This document shows, piece by piece, positions 8,385-18,103 of a DNA stretch of 49,399 nucleotides. A program made the translations under genes and the position numbers. The notes below the pieces were generated by a model. That model was not told the origin of the DNA. It worked only from the letters and a program-made list of their open reading frames with translations, and did no database searches. Position 1 is the stretch's first letter. The number at the start of each line of letters is the position of its first letter. The stretch comes from Nanobdellota archaeon (GTDB lineage: Archaea; Nanobdellota; Nanobdellia; Woesearchaeales; GCA-2686295), in NCBI GenBank assembly GCA_018819065.1, contig JAHJQL010000053.1, positions 1 to 49,399 on the forward strand, in the 5' to 3' direction.

Positions 8385-9012
8385 GGAGTAGCATGTTTGA
8401 ACTATTTTTTAACGCTAAAGGATAATCTTGACTTGTTCCCATGCTTAAATATTTCATCTTTATCCCTTGTATTTTTTCCTTTTTCACACTTCTAAAAAGT
8501 TTATTCATATCCTTGAAATGCTTATCAATATTAGCTTCATCCATGTTAATTGATGAAATACTGCACATTAGTCCAAGAACAGATAAATTTTTTAGCCCAC
8601 TTAACTGTTTTAAAAACATAATTAACTGATCTTTTTTTACACCTTGAACGTTTTTGTATCCTAAAATGTTAACTCTTATTAATATTGACATATTTTTTTT
8701 GCTTCTCCAACACTGCTTATCAATTGTTTTTGCAATATCTAGAGAATCAACTGTTTGGATGAGATTAAAAGTTTCCACAGCATCTTTCACATCACTTTTC
8801 TTAAGCGTTCCAACAAAATGCCAGTTGACAGGATATTTAATCTTGGCTTTCTTCTTTTTTGCTTCTGAAACGATGATTTCAGCCACATCTTTAACATCTA
8901 AAAATAATGCTTGATTTATCTCCCTTACAGAATGGCTTGCAACAACTGCCACTATCTTGACTTTATGACTTGCCTCACTTCTAATTTTTGATAGGTTCTT
9001 AAGAATGCTCAT
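8350..9012 (-). CDS. YggS/PLPBP-family-like protein, apparently lacking the PLP lysine
   Basis: WHFVGTLKKSDVKDAV, LIQTVDSLDIAKTID, ILIRVNILGYKNVQGV, GLMCI, YLSMGTSQDYPLAL, AIF; the usual AVSKxx site reads AVVASHS. Confidence 0.75.
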   Translation of the reverse strand: MSILKNLSKIRSEASHKVKIVAVVASHSVREINQALFLDVKDVAEIIVSEAKKKKAKIKYPVNWHFVGTLKKSDVKDAVETFNLIQTVDSLDIAKTIDKQCWRSKKNMSILIRVNILGYKNVQGVKKDQLIMFLKQLSGLKNLSVLGLMCSISSINMDEANIDKHFKDMNKLFRSVKKEKIQGIKMKYLSMGTSQDYPLALKNSSNMLLLDKAIFDKKKR

Positions 9013-9113
9013 AGTTTTAATCTTGTTTGATTGTTGTTATATAAAAAGTTATCTTGAAAAATACTAATAAAGGCAGTTAGGTTTTTAAATCAAAAACAAA
9101 TCCTTATCAGATA

Positions 9114-9590
9114 ATGGTTGCTGTAAAAGTCAATAGCATGGTCAAGCTCCACACGCTCTGCCTTCTAAATAGTGGTCCAAAGCACGGCTACGAAATCATA
9201 AAAGAACTTGAAAATACTATGGATCAAAAAATCAGTGCGAGCCACGTTTATCCTTTCTTAAAATCTCTTGAAAGTAACAAGCTAATAAACTGTCAAAAAG
9301 TGGAGCTACGAGATAAAAAAAAGTATGTTCTTACTAAGAATGGTGAGGAATTTATCAACCTGATTTTTGATAGCATAGGACACATAATGAATTCTGTTAT
9401 TGAAAAAAAGGTTTTGACGTGCGCAGGTTGTGGTTGTAAGATTTATCAAGGTTCATATCAGAACGTGAAATCTGATTTAAAAGAAAATTTTTGCTGCATA
9501 CACTGTGCGGATGCATCAAGAGAAAAAAGAGTTATTTTGCATTCTTGGCAGATTCAAGGTCCGCTAAAAACCGTTTCAAAGTCTTTATGA
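9114..9590 (+). CDS. PadR-like winged-helix regulator with C-terminal Cys-rich metal-binding-like domain
   Basis: CLLNSGPKHGYEIIKELENTMDQKISASHVYPFLKSLESNKLI...KKYVLTKNGEEFI; then CAGCGCKIYQGSY...FCCIHC. Confidence 0.85.
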   Translation: MVAVKVNSMVKLHTLCLLNSGPKHGYEIIKELENTMDQKISASHVYPFLKSLESNKLINCQKVELRDKKKYVLTKNGEEFINLIFDSIGHIMNSVIEKKVLTCAGCGCKIYQGSYQNVKSDLKENFCCIHCADASREKRVILHSWQIQGPLKTVSKSL

Positions 9591-12057
9591 GGTGTTCTGG
9601 CTGCGTGTTTAACAATTCAGAAGAGATAGTTATTGCATCTTCTTTTGATTCTTTTTTTGATGACAAAATTAAGCATTCATTTTTTATGTCTTTGTCTTTT
9701 TTCATGGCTTTCTTAGCTGCTTTCCATTTCTCAAACAACTCCTCAACTCTGTGAATTATGAATTTTTCTTCGCAGCCAAGCAGCACAGACATCTCATCAA
9801 GAATGATTTTTCTCTCGTTAATGAATTTGTAAGCCGCATCTCCGCAGACAAATTCTATTCTTATAATTCCATCCTGAACTTTAGTGGTTCTCAAAATTCT
9901 CAAAACTTTGCATTCGCCTGTGAGGTTTAGGTGTGTTCCTCCGCATGCTTCAACGTCAAACCCTGGAATTTCCACTATCCTTATCTTTTTCCCCGGAACC
10001 GCTCCTCCTTGATATATTGTAAATCCGTACTTTGTTTCTGCAACATCTCTTGGCATGAATGACTTGTAAACTGGCAGGTTTTGATTTATTATGTTGTTTG
10101 CAAGTTCTTCTATTTTCTTAATTTGCTCCGACGTCAACTGCTCATAATGAGTTATGTCTAGTCTGGCTTTATCTACGAATTTTGCAGCACCTGCTTGCCA
10201 GATGTGGTTTCCAAGAATTTTTTTTGCAGCTCCATTTAAAATGTGTGTTCCTGTGTGGTGCTGTGCTAATTGAATTCGCCTGTCAAGATCAATCTTTCCA
10301 GAAACTAGCAATCCTTTTTTAAAAGAAGGTTTTTTCTCAAGCGCGTGAACAATTATACTTCCCTGTTTGAAAACATCAACAACTTTTAGGCCTTCAATCT
10401 CTCCAACATCATGAACCTGCCCTCCTGATGTCGGGTAGAAATTTGTCTTGTCAAGAACTATGAATTTGTCAGAAACCAATTGCACTACTGCTTTAAAACT
10501 AGTCAAGTCATAGTGTTCAAAATATAACGTTTCAGTATCTGGGATTCCTTTTAAGTCTAAATCTGTTTCTCTTCTGGTTTGAGTTTTTTGCTCTCCTAAG
10601 TCGTGTCTCTCAGCGACTTTGGCATAGAAATTCTCAGGGATGATTATCTCTCTTCCTTCTTTTTTTGCCTCCTCTAAAACTTGGTCAGGAGTTATTCCTT
10701 GGCTATCGTAAAGCTCTATTAGTTTTTGTTCTGAAACATCTTTTTTTATCACTTGCAATATTATCTGTTGATTCTTCTTTTTTGTTTCATAATACTTCTT
10801 TCTTTCAACCTCTAAGATTTCATCAACCTCTCGCAGGTTGTCTGATAACTCTGGAAATATCACTTTTAAGTAATCAGCGTGCCATTTACACACATCACTT
10901 AATGTCACGTCCCAGCCGTAGCGGTCTATAAATGCTTGTGCTCTTCGAAGAATTATTCGAAGATTATAACCTCCACCAACATTGCTTGGAAGCGCGCCAT
11001 CACTCATAGCGAACAGCAATGATCTTGAGTGCTCTGCAACTGAATAAATCCCTGACATTGGAATTATCGCTTTTTTTAATTCTAAAACATCAACACCAAC
11101 TTTTTTAGCGACTAGCTGCCATGATTTACTCATATCTTGAGATTCATCAACATTTAAAAGACCAGAGTAAGGCACGTATCTTCTCATTAAGTCATTATTT
11201 ACACTAATACCTGTTTTTTCCCTTAACTTTTTAAGAACTGTTGGAAATATTGCGTCATACATAGTGTTTGTTCCTTGGGTAAACCACGCATTTCTCTCCT
11301 GACCCATACCCATATCAAGTACTTTCATGTTCAAATCTTTATGACCTGTGTTTGTCTGTTCATAAAGCATGTACACTTGGTTTCCAAGCTCACATCCTCT
11401 TGAGAAGAATTCCATGCAGCAACCAAAATTTCCTCCTCCAGCCCATGAATCTTCATGAAAGGTTACTTCGCTATTTGGCAAGCCTATCCCTTTCTTAATC
11501 CATGCATGGATGTGTCTAAAAACCTCGTTTTGATTCCATTTATCTGGTGGAACAAACATGTGCTGTCCTATCATCACAAATCCTGTGTTGTGACTTCCTG
11601 TTATTCCAACATTATCAATATCTCCAAATCTTAAGCAGAATTGAGGTATGACTAATGGGTTTGCTGGTGGCTTTATTTCACCAGAGATAACGTATGGTTG
11701 AAAGGCTGCAATTGATGCATTAGTGTATTCCATGGTTGGATTCCACCTCGCAACCACAGGGTAACGCTTTATAGGTGTGTAACCAAATTTTTTAAACATC
11801 TTAGAAAACTCAGTCCATACTTGGGGATATTCAAGCCTATTCTTGGCAGGAGTTGAGCCTATAAACCCGAATTCTTTGCTGCAAGAAGGGTCTCCACAAA
11901 CATCCCTTTTCGTGGTTGACCAAAATGGTTTTTTGCATGAAGGACAAAACTTTCTATGAAACCCTTCTTCTTCTAATGTTTGAACAGGGTAATACTTTTC
12001 CGGGTTCTTCCAAAATACTGGTCTAAACTTTTTCTTTATATCCTTGTCAGCCAACAT
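9532..12057 (-). CDS. alaS: Alanyl-tRNA synthetase
   Basis: Archaeal AlaRS N-terminus, class II core (RWNPTMEYTNASIAAFQPYV), editing motif HHTGTHILNGA, GFDVEACGGTH. Confidence 0.97.
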   Translation of the reverse strand: MLADKDIKKKFRPVFWKNPEKYYPVQTLEEEGFHRKFCPSCKKPFWSTTKRDVCGDPSCSKEFGFIGSTPAKNRLEYPQVWTEFSKMFKKFGYTPIKRYPVVARWNPTMEYTNASIAAFQPYVISGEIKPPANPLVIPQFCLRFGDIDNVGITGSHNTGFVMIGQHMFVPPDKWNQNEVFRHIHAWIKKGIGLPNSEVTFHEDSWAGGGNFGCCMEFFSRGCELGNQVYMLYEQTNTGHKDLNMKVLDMGMGQERNAWFTQGTNTMYDAIFPTVLKKLREKTGISVNNDLMRRYVPYSGLLNVDESQDMSKSWQLVAKKVGVDVLELKKAIIPMSGIYSVAEHSRSLLFAMSDGALPSNVGGGYNLRIILRRAQAFIDRYGWDVTLSDVCKWHADYLKVIFPELSDNLREVDEILEVERKKYYETKKKNQQIILQVIKKDVSEQKLIELYDSQGITPDQVLEEAKKEGREIIIPENFYAKVAERHDLGEQKTQTRRETDLDLKGIPDTETLYFEHYDLTSFKAVVQLVSDKFIVLDKTNFYPTSGGQVHDVGEIEGLKVVDVFKQGSIIVHALEKKPSFKKGLLVSGKIDLDRRIQLAQHHTGTHILNGAAKKILGNHIWQAGAAKFVDKARLDITHYEQLTSEQIKKIEELANNIINQNLPVYKSFMPRDVAETKYGFTIYQGGAVPGKKIRIVEIPGFDVEACGGTHLNLTGECKVLRILRTTKVQDGIIRIEFVCGDAAYKFINERKIILDEMSVLLGCEEKFIIHRVEELFEKWKAAKKAMKKDKDIKNECLILSSKKESKEDAITISSELLNTQPEHLIKTLKRFLADLESAKNAK

Positions 12058-12161
12058 GAAGCTTAAAAAACCAAGATTATATTTAAAACTTTTGCGATAA
12101 ACACTCTTTTAAGCAGAAATTATGAAAAAACTATTTAAATCAGACGACTTTCGAGAAGAGA

Positions 12162-12746
12162 ATGCTTAAGAGAATTGAACAAAAAAAAGCTCGAAGAAAA
12201 AAGTTTTACATAGGCGCAATACTAGTTTTTTTGATGATTATAAGCATGCTTGGAATTTTACTTGGTAATGATGGTGGGGCCCAGTTTGAATATAATAAAT
12301 TTAAGTTTGAAGTAGAAAACAATCTTCTCGTTACCAAGATTAATGGTGAGAAAAAAACATTTAGGTTTCTGCCTCAAGAATTATTAAGCATAAAAACCCC
12401 TGCAGATTTAAAACAAACATTAAAAGAGCCAATGATGGTTTTGACCTTTGACCCTGGTGTTGGAGTCCAAAACTTAATATACCTTGATTTGATTAGAAAA
12501 GATTTTTCAGACTCGTTTGACTCATTTGTGCAAAGTGGGATTACAAACCAATCAGAGCTATATAACATGCCTTTAGTAAATTGTGATAATGCGACTCAAA
12601 GTATACCTGTAATTTATTTTAACTTATCAAATGAAACATCGATAACCAAAGATGATTACTGCACGGTTTTTAATGGTCAAACAATTGAATTTCTAAAACT
12701 AAGAGATTTAACGCTATACATTTACTACGGAGTTATAAATGGCTAA
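12162..12746 (+). CDS. Membrane-anchored hypothetical protein, paralog of next ORF
   Basis: One N-terminal TM helix; YNKFKFEVENNLLVTKINGEKKTFRF resembles YNGFDFYFEKNQGLWLTRIEIGNTPYDIPF in the next ORF. Confidence 0.7.
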   Translation: MLKRIEQKKARRKKFYIGAILVFLMIISMLGILLGNDGGAQFEYNKFKFEVENNLLVTKINGEKKTFRFLPQELLSIKTPADLKQTLKEPMMVLTFDPGVGVQNLIYLDLIRKDFSDSFDSFVQSGITNQSELYNMPLVNCDNATQSIPVIYFNLSNETSITKDDYCTVFNGQTIEFLKLRDLTLYIYYGVING

Positions 12747-13359
12747 AAAGACGTTAAAAACAGCTGACAAGAATCAGCTTAGAAATTTTACAATAATAAT
12801 TTGTGTACTCATAATAGTTTTTTTTGGAACAATATACGTAGGCAAACACATCAACAAGAAAGAAGTTGATAAAAGCAAGTATAATGGCTTTGACTTCTAC
12901 TTTGAAAAAAACCAAGGTTTATGGCTTACAAGAATAGAGATAGGAAACACTCCCTATGACATACCGTTTTACAATCATCCAAGAGATTTGGAAGATATAA
13001 TTGTTGAAACAAATGTGGAGAATATCATACTCAAAGAAAAACCTCAAAAAATAATTATTAGCATACCCGCTAACAGCGGTTCAGAAATGGCTATTGCAGG
13101 AATAGAAATATCAAAGATAACTGGAGAAAGATATCAAGTTCTAAATATTCCAACGAAGAGTGCTTTTAGCGAGTTTGTTGAAGGAATGCCTTTTGCAACT
13201 TGTAGCGATGCAAATGAAAAAACTGTTGTAATATCCTTTAAAAAGAGCAATAAAAACCTAATAAGCAGCGAGGGAAGATGCATACTTTTGGAATTTAAAG
13301 AAGGTGACGCTATAAGAGTTGCTGACACACTAGCATATAAATTACTAAAAATAATGTAA
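12739..13359 (+). CDS. Membrane-anchored hypothetical protein, paralog of preceding ORF
   Basis: N-terminal TM helix, overlaps upstream gene by 8 nt, shared domain layout. Confidence 0.7.
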   Translation: MAKKTLKTADKNQLRNFTIIICVLIIVFFGTIYVGKHINKKEVDKSKYNGFDFYFEKNQGLWLTRIEIGNTPYDIPFYNHPRDLEDIIVETNVENIILKEKPQKIIISIPANSGSEMAIAGIEISKITGERYQVLNIPTKSAFSEFVEGMPFATCSDANEKTVVISFKKSNKNLISSEGRCILLEFKEGDAIRVADTLAYKLLKIM

Positions 13360-13364
13360 AAAAA

Positions 13365-13955
13365 ATGCCCCATTACTATTCTGAAAAACAAACATCACCA
13401 TTAAACTTGACGAAGATAAACTTAAAAGTTGGTAATGAATTTTTTCCAATGTATTCAGGCTCAGGGGTCTTCTCAAAGAAAAAGCTTGACAAAGGAACTG
13501 AACTACTTGCAAAAAATCTGCTTATCCAACCTGTTTGGGATGTCTTAGACCTCGGGTGTGGAATTGGAATTGTTGGAATTTACGCCAAGAAAATGTTTCC
13601 TTCCATAAACTTGTTTATGAGTGATGTGAATGAGCGCGCAGTTTTTCTTGCAAGAAAAAACGCTAAACTAAACCAAGTCGAAGCCAAAGTAAGACAATCA
13701 GATGGCTTTAACAAGATAAGTGAGGAGTTTGATGCTGTAATCTTTAACCCTCCTCAAGTCGCTGGAAAAGAAGTTTGTTTTAGACTAATAGAAGAATCTT
13801 TCAAGCACTTAAAAAAAGGTGGGATACTAGAAATAGTCGCAAGGCACAACAAAGGAGGGAAAACCTTGTCTGAGAAGATGAATTCTTTGTTTGACAATGT
13901 AAAAGATGTTGCTAAAGGCTCTGGATATAGAGTGTATGTTAGCCAGAAGAATTGA
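13365..13955 (+). CDS. Class I SAM methyltransferase, MJ0882/RsmC-like
   Basis: GSGVFSKKKLDKGTELL, VLDLGCGIGIVGIYA, DVNERAVFLARKNAKLN, FDAVIFNPPQ. Confidence 0.85.
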   Translation: MPHYYSEKQTSPLNLTKINLKVGNEFFPMYSGSGVFSKKKLDKGTELLAKNLLIQPVWDVLDLGCGIGIVGIYAKKMFPSINLFMSDVNERAVFLARKNAKLNQVEAKVRQSDGFNKISEEFDAVIFNPPQVAGKEVCFRLIEESFKHLKKGGILEIVARHNKGGKTLSEKMNSLFDNVKDVAKGSGYRVYVSQKN

Positions 13956-13961
13956 TGATTT

Positions 13962-14345
13962 TTAATTGTCAAAAGAGAAATTAAAGAGCTTTAACTCTTC
14001 AACATTGTTATTCTTCAAAAACACTAGTCTTATACCAACACCAAGCTTTAAGACAGCGGAGAGCAAAGCCATGTGTTCATCGCCTGCTCCTGAAGACATG
14101 TTAATGGCGACTTCAGCACCTAAAGATTCATTATGAAGAGCAGCAACTATTTCATCAGAGAGGATATGTGGTGGTTTACTAAAATCAAAAACTAATAGTT
14201 TTACATTTTCTTGGGGTTTAAAGTTTTCTTTGCCAAAATTATTAGTAATCAAAAAGACTTTATCCCATGAAGCCCCGTTGATTATCCCTCTAACACAGTT
14301 CCAAGTACCTTTTCCAGTCGATAAGCATGCTAAAAGAACAGTCAT
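13962..14345 (-). CDS. Small CARF-like/Rossmann-like standalone domain protein
   Basis: VLLACLSTGKGTWNCVRGI..WDKVFLITNNFGKENF and AEVAINMSSGAGDEHMALLSAVLKLGVGIRLVFL resemble CARF-type ligand-binding motifs. Confidence 0.5.
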   Translation of the reverse strand: MTVLLACLSTGKGTWNCVRGIINGASWDKVFLITNNFGKENFKPQENVKLLVFDFSKPPHILSDEIVAALHNESLGAEVAINMSSGAGDEHMALLSAVLKLGVGIRLVFLKNNNVEELKLFNFSFDN

Positions 14346-14475
14346 AGAAAAAAAATGCGTTAAAGAGTTTTATAAATGTTTTGTGAAAAAAACCATGAAA
14401 ATTCTAAAAAAAACAAAAACAAAAGCTTTAAATAGTTGTTATAACTCATAAATTTCAGCATTTGAGGGTGGTTAA

Positions 14476-14739
14476 ATGGCCGAAGAAGAAAAAAAATTTT
14501 CAAAACAATTAATAGGAAAAACAGTAGTTTCAAAGACGGGAAAAAAGTTTGGTGAAGTAGGCGACATAGTGTTTGAGACTAGTTCAGGAGAACTAATACA
14601 CATGATTCTAGCAAACCCAACATCATATGCAGATAAGTTGGAGCTTGAAAAAACAAAAGAAGGAGACATACTAATACCATTTAGTGCTGTAATGGCTATT
14701 GGTGATTTCTTAGTCGTCGCTGAAGAAGATATCATCTAA
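14476..14739 (+). CDS. PRC-barrel domain protein
   Basis: QLIGKTVVSKTGKKFGEVGDIVFETSSGELIHMIL...ILIPFSAVMAIGDFLVV. Confidence 0.9.
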   Translation: MAEEEKKFSKQLIGKTVVSKTGKKFGEVGDIVFETSSGELIHMILANPTSYADKLELEKTKEGDILIPFSAVMAIGDFLVVAEEDII

Positions 14740-14747
14740 TTCAACAA

Positions 14748-14758
14748 CTTTATAAATA
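14748..14758 (+). promoter_or_regulatory. TATA box for rfcS (near-leaderless transcript expected)
   Basis: CTTTATAAATA about 25-30 nt upstream of ATG 14780. Confidence 0.55.
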
Positions 14759-14779
14759 ATTCTTTATTCTTTTTAACTA

Positions 14780-15733
14780 ATGGATACTATGATTTGGACT
14801 GAAAAATATAGGCCTCAGACATTCTCAGAAGTCAAAGGGCAAATAGAGATAGTTAAAAGGGTGGAAGCTTTTGTAAAACAAAAGAACATGCCTCACCTAT
14901 TATTTGCAGGACCTGCAGGAACAGGCAAAACCACTCTTTCATTAGTTGTTGCAAAACAGTTGTTTGGCCAGTCGTGGAGAGATAATTTTCTAGAGTTAAA
15001 TGCTTCTGATGAGCGAGGAATTGATGTTATAAGAGTTAAAGTGAAAGATTTTGCAAGAACGAGGGCGATAGGAGACGTTCCCTTTAAGATAATATATCTT
15101 GATGAGTGCGACGCATTAACAAAAGAAGCTCAGCAAGCACTAAGGAGAACGATGGAGAACTACACCCAAACATGCAGATTCATACTATCCTGCAATTATT
15201 CTTCAAAAATTATAGATCCCATACAATCACGATGTACAGTCTTTCGGTTCAAACCACTGCCAAAAAAGGATATTTTTACAATTATAGACAAAATAGTGGA
15301 AAATGAGCACTTGAAGATAGATGAAAAGGCAAAAGAAGCACTTTATGAAATATCAGAAGGAGACTGCAGAAGATTAGAAAACATACTACAAGCATCCTCT
15401 GCTCTTGATAAACACATAACAGAAAGCCTAATATATGAAATGGCTAGTGTTGCAAGACCAAAAGAAGTTAATAAAGTCTTAGAGTTTTGTATAAAAAAAG
15501 ATTTTTTACAAGCAAGGAATGAGCTGTTAAAAACGATGCTTGAATATGGTTTGTCGGGACTAGATATTATAAAACAAATACAAAAAGAAATTTGGAACTT
15601 GAAGATAGATGATAAGAAGAAGCTAGAGATGATAAAAGAGTGTGGTGAAGCAGAGTTTAGGATGGTTGAAGGAAGTGATGAATTCATACAGTTAGAAGCG
15701 CTTCTAAGTAAGTTTGTTCTAATAAATAATTAG
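14780..15733 (+). CDS. rfcS: Replication factor C small subunit
   Basis: WTEKYRPQTFSEVKGQ, LLFAGPAGTGKTTLSLVVAKQLF, LELNASDERGIDVIR, IIYLDECDALTKEAQQALRRTME. Confidence 0.97.
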   Translation: MDTMIWTEKYRPQTFSEVKGQIEIVKRVEAFVKQKNMPHLLFAGPAGTGKTTLSLVVAKQLFGQSWRDNFLELNASDERGIDVIRVKVKDFARTRAIGDVPFKIIYLDECDALTKEAQQALRRTMENYTQTCRFILSCNYSSKIIDPIQSRCTVFRFKPLPKKDIFTIIDKIVENEHLKIDEKAKEALYEISEGDCRRLENILQASSALDKHITESLIYEMASVARPKEVNKVLEFCIKKDFLQARNELLKTMLEYGLSGLDIIKQIQKEIWNLKIDDKKKLEMIKECGEAEFRMVEGSDEFIQLEALLSKFVLINN

Positions 15734-15765
15734 GGGGGAAAAATTAAAGAAAAGAATAAAAAAAA

Positions 15766-16713
15766 TTATATGTGTTTGACTAACACATTTGTTGATACTG
15801 ATTGTTTATAGCCATAATCAACAAAGATGTCAACAATCTTTATCTTATCACTCTTTTGGTTGGCTGCTATCTCTTGCGTACACCTAACTTGCCTTTCTCC
15901 TGTTGAAAGCTTAACTTCTCCAGAGTATGCAGTTCCTGCTGTTGCAGTATTTGAAAGTCCGCTACAAGTCAATCCTACGATGTGTGTATCAACAGTTAAT
16001 TTAACAACATCCTTGTTTGCAGGGGCGTCATCACAGTTCGCATCTGCTTTTGATAACAAACCATTTCCAACGTTCTTAATAGTTATAGTGAATGACACTT
16101 TGTCAGGGCCAGCTGAGAACTCTTGAAATGAAGTTATCTGTACTGGTGCTCCAGAATTCTGAACTGTCTTTTCGCCTGAGACTGAACAAACATTTGTATC
16201 AGCTGAGTCAAGCAAATTCTCTTTTATACACATCTGCGAAGTCGCTTTGGTTTGATAATTATAGCACACATCAACCATGAAAGGAAACACACTGTTACCT
16301 GACAACCGCCCTCCAAAGTTCAATGTTGGAAATGTAACATATTCAGGCGGTGAATTAATAGCTTGACCGGTGTCTGGATTTATATCATTCTTTAATATGT
16401 CTGCTAAAGGGTGAACTGTTAAAGATGCAGGGTTAGAAACTCCAAAATCAACAGAGTCAAATCCTTTTAATGTCAAAGTCACTTTTTCCTTTGGAATCAT
16501 CACTTCTCCCTTGTTTTCAAGCTTCATTGTAACTGTAAAAGGCGTTGCGCCTCCATCAGTTACCTCAGTTGGTGGCTCTCCTGCAACGAAATTAATCAAA
16601 AGACCAGTTGTTCCACCTAAAAACGTCTTCTGATTATTAATCGCTGGGCCACCATCAGTGCATGAAGCTAAAACTAGCAAAAATGCAAAAACAATAATTA
16701 ATTCTTTTCTCAT
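15766..16713 (-). CDS. Secreted lipoprotein, family member A
   Basis: Signal peptide with lipobox LVLASC; GTTGLLINFVAGEPPTEV motif shared with two downstream paralogs. Confidence 0.8.
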   Translation of the reverse strand: MRKELIIVFAFLLVLASCTDGGPAINNQKTFLGGTTGLLINFVAGEPPTEVTDGGATPFTVTMKLENKGEVMIPKEKVTLTLKGFDSVDFGVSNPASLTVHPLADILKNDINPDTGQAINSPPEYVTFPTLNFGGRLSGNSVFPFMVDVCYNYQTKATSQMCIKENLLDSADTNVCSVSGEKTVQNSGAPVQITSFQEFSAGPDKVSFTITIKNVGNGLLSKADANCDDAPANKDVVKLTVDTHIVGLTCSGLSNTATAGTAYSGEVKLSTGERQVRCTQEIAANQKSDKIKIVDIFVDYGYKQSVSTNVLVKHI

Positions 16714-16759
16714 TTTACAAAACCTCCAGTTTTCAAAACATATTTATTAAATATGAACT

Positions 16760-18049
16760 TTAACTAACTCTCTTTATCTTCACAGTTCTCATCTGAGTTT
16801 GAGAGTAACCATACCATAACTCAATTATTAAAGGCGCTTTATAAGCTGATTTTGTGGTTCCATACTCATAGTTATATATGCAAGTTATTTGACCTCTACC
16901 TTCTCTTAGTCTAATAGTTCTATCATCTGGTGAGCATTTAAGTCTTTGGTCGCTTCCAGACATTCTTACGCTTCCCAAGAGGACAACATCAAGGCTTTTT
17001 GCGCTTAGTCTTCCAGGGTAGTATGGGCTGCAAAGCTCCAAGTCACCAGGGTGTATAATTGTTCCACCACCAACATTTTGAACATAAATAGTGAATATTG
17101 CACTCTTAGGAGTGCTCTCTTGTCGTACACTAGTCACTGCGACAGGCGCTCCTTGACTTGAGGTCATCTCAACCTGACTAGTAAGACACGCTTTCCTATT
17201 TTGAGAGAACGGGTCTGGGTCTATGCAAACAGTTGGTGTTGCAAAAGTTGCATATGCATAGCAAGTAGTGAATAACAAGTTAACATTTGCTTCGTCAAGT
17301 CCTTGAGGCCAAGTGTTTTGTATTCTTGCCGGAAACGGTACAATTGTTGACTCTCCACCTGGATAATTATGATCATCAGGAATAAGGTTGAACTCTTCAC
17401 CGTTAAACCTGTCAAACTTAAGACCACCAATCAAAGAGAGCAAACTTACACCCGGATACCTGTCAAAAACACCATCCATCATTAAGTCCCACAAGTCAAC
17501 GTTAAAAGATCCTTGTCCGGTTTGAGAATTATAACTAAAATCAAGTTCTGGCAAGCCTGAGAGTCCAATCATTTGAAATAAGTTGTTTATATTGGTATTC
17601 CAAGCACCCCTACCATCCCATCCAACAGCGCCACCAGATTCTCCAAAGTTACAGTTGATACCTCCGCCAATCGCGCTTGCAAGGAAGTTTAATCCAAAGC
17701 GACAGTCTTGCCACCAAGAATCCCCGGTTTTTTCTATGTTTATCCCTTCAACGTAGATTAAGCTTGGGTCATAGCCAGAGACATAAACTCCTCCTCTTGT
17801 ATAAGATGTGCCAACATTGTGAAGATCAATCTCGATGTCAAACTTGTTCTCCTGTTCTGACAAGTCGCTATAATAATAAACCCTTGAAGGAGGGGCTCCT
17901 GGTTGAATAAGCATTCTTACTCCTTCAGTTCCCTGATAAAAATTTTTTCTTTCAGCATCCTCGTTTGGAGCGTAGCCTCCTTTTCCACCACAAGAACTTA
18001 AGATTAACATAGAAACAATCAATAACACGAGTGATATTTTCTTAAACAT
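16760..18049 (-). CDS. Secreted lipoprotein, family member B
   Basis: Lipobox LILSSC; GTEGVRMLIQPGAPPSRV. Confidence 0.8.
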   Translation of the reverse strand: MFKKISLVLLIVSMLILSSCGGKGGYAPNEDAERKNFYQGTEGVRMLIQPGAPPSRVYYYSDLSEQENKFDIEIDLHNVGTSYTRGGVYVSGYDPSLIYVEGINIEKTGDSWWQDCRFGLNFLASAIGGGINCNFGESGGAVGWDGRGAWNTNINNLFQMIGLSGLPELDFSYNSQTGQGSFNVDLWDLMMDGVFDRYPGVSLLSLIGGLKFDRFNGEEFNLIPDDHNYPGGESTIVPFPARIQNTWPQGLDEANVNLLFTTCYAYATFATPTVCIDPDPFSQNRKACLTSQVEMTSSQGAPVAVTSVRQESTPKSAIFTIYVQNVGGGTIIHPGDLELCSPYYPGRLSAKSLDVVLLGSVRMSGSDQRLKCSPDDRTIRLREGRGQITCIYNYEYGTTKSAYKAPLIIELWYGYSQTQMRTVKIKRVS

Positions 18050-18103
18050 AATAATTACCTTGTCCTTTTAATATTTAAACTTATTGATTTAACAATTATA
18101 AAA

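Noticed and set aside
16720-16738. AAAAC-TGGAG-GTTTT small hairpin around the SD of lipoprotein A
   Set aside because: Only 5 bp, mostly A-T; resembles the L29 arrangement but too weak to claim.
16739-16755. Perfect palindrome CATATTTA-T-TAAATATG upstream of lipoprotein A
   Set aside because: Likely just a TATA-type AT-rich promoter; palindromes of this kind arise easily in AT-rich DNA.
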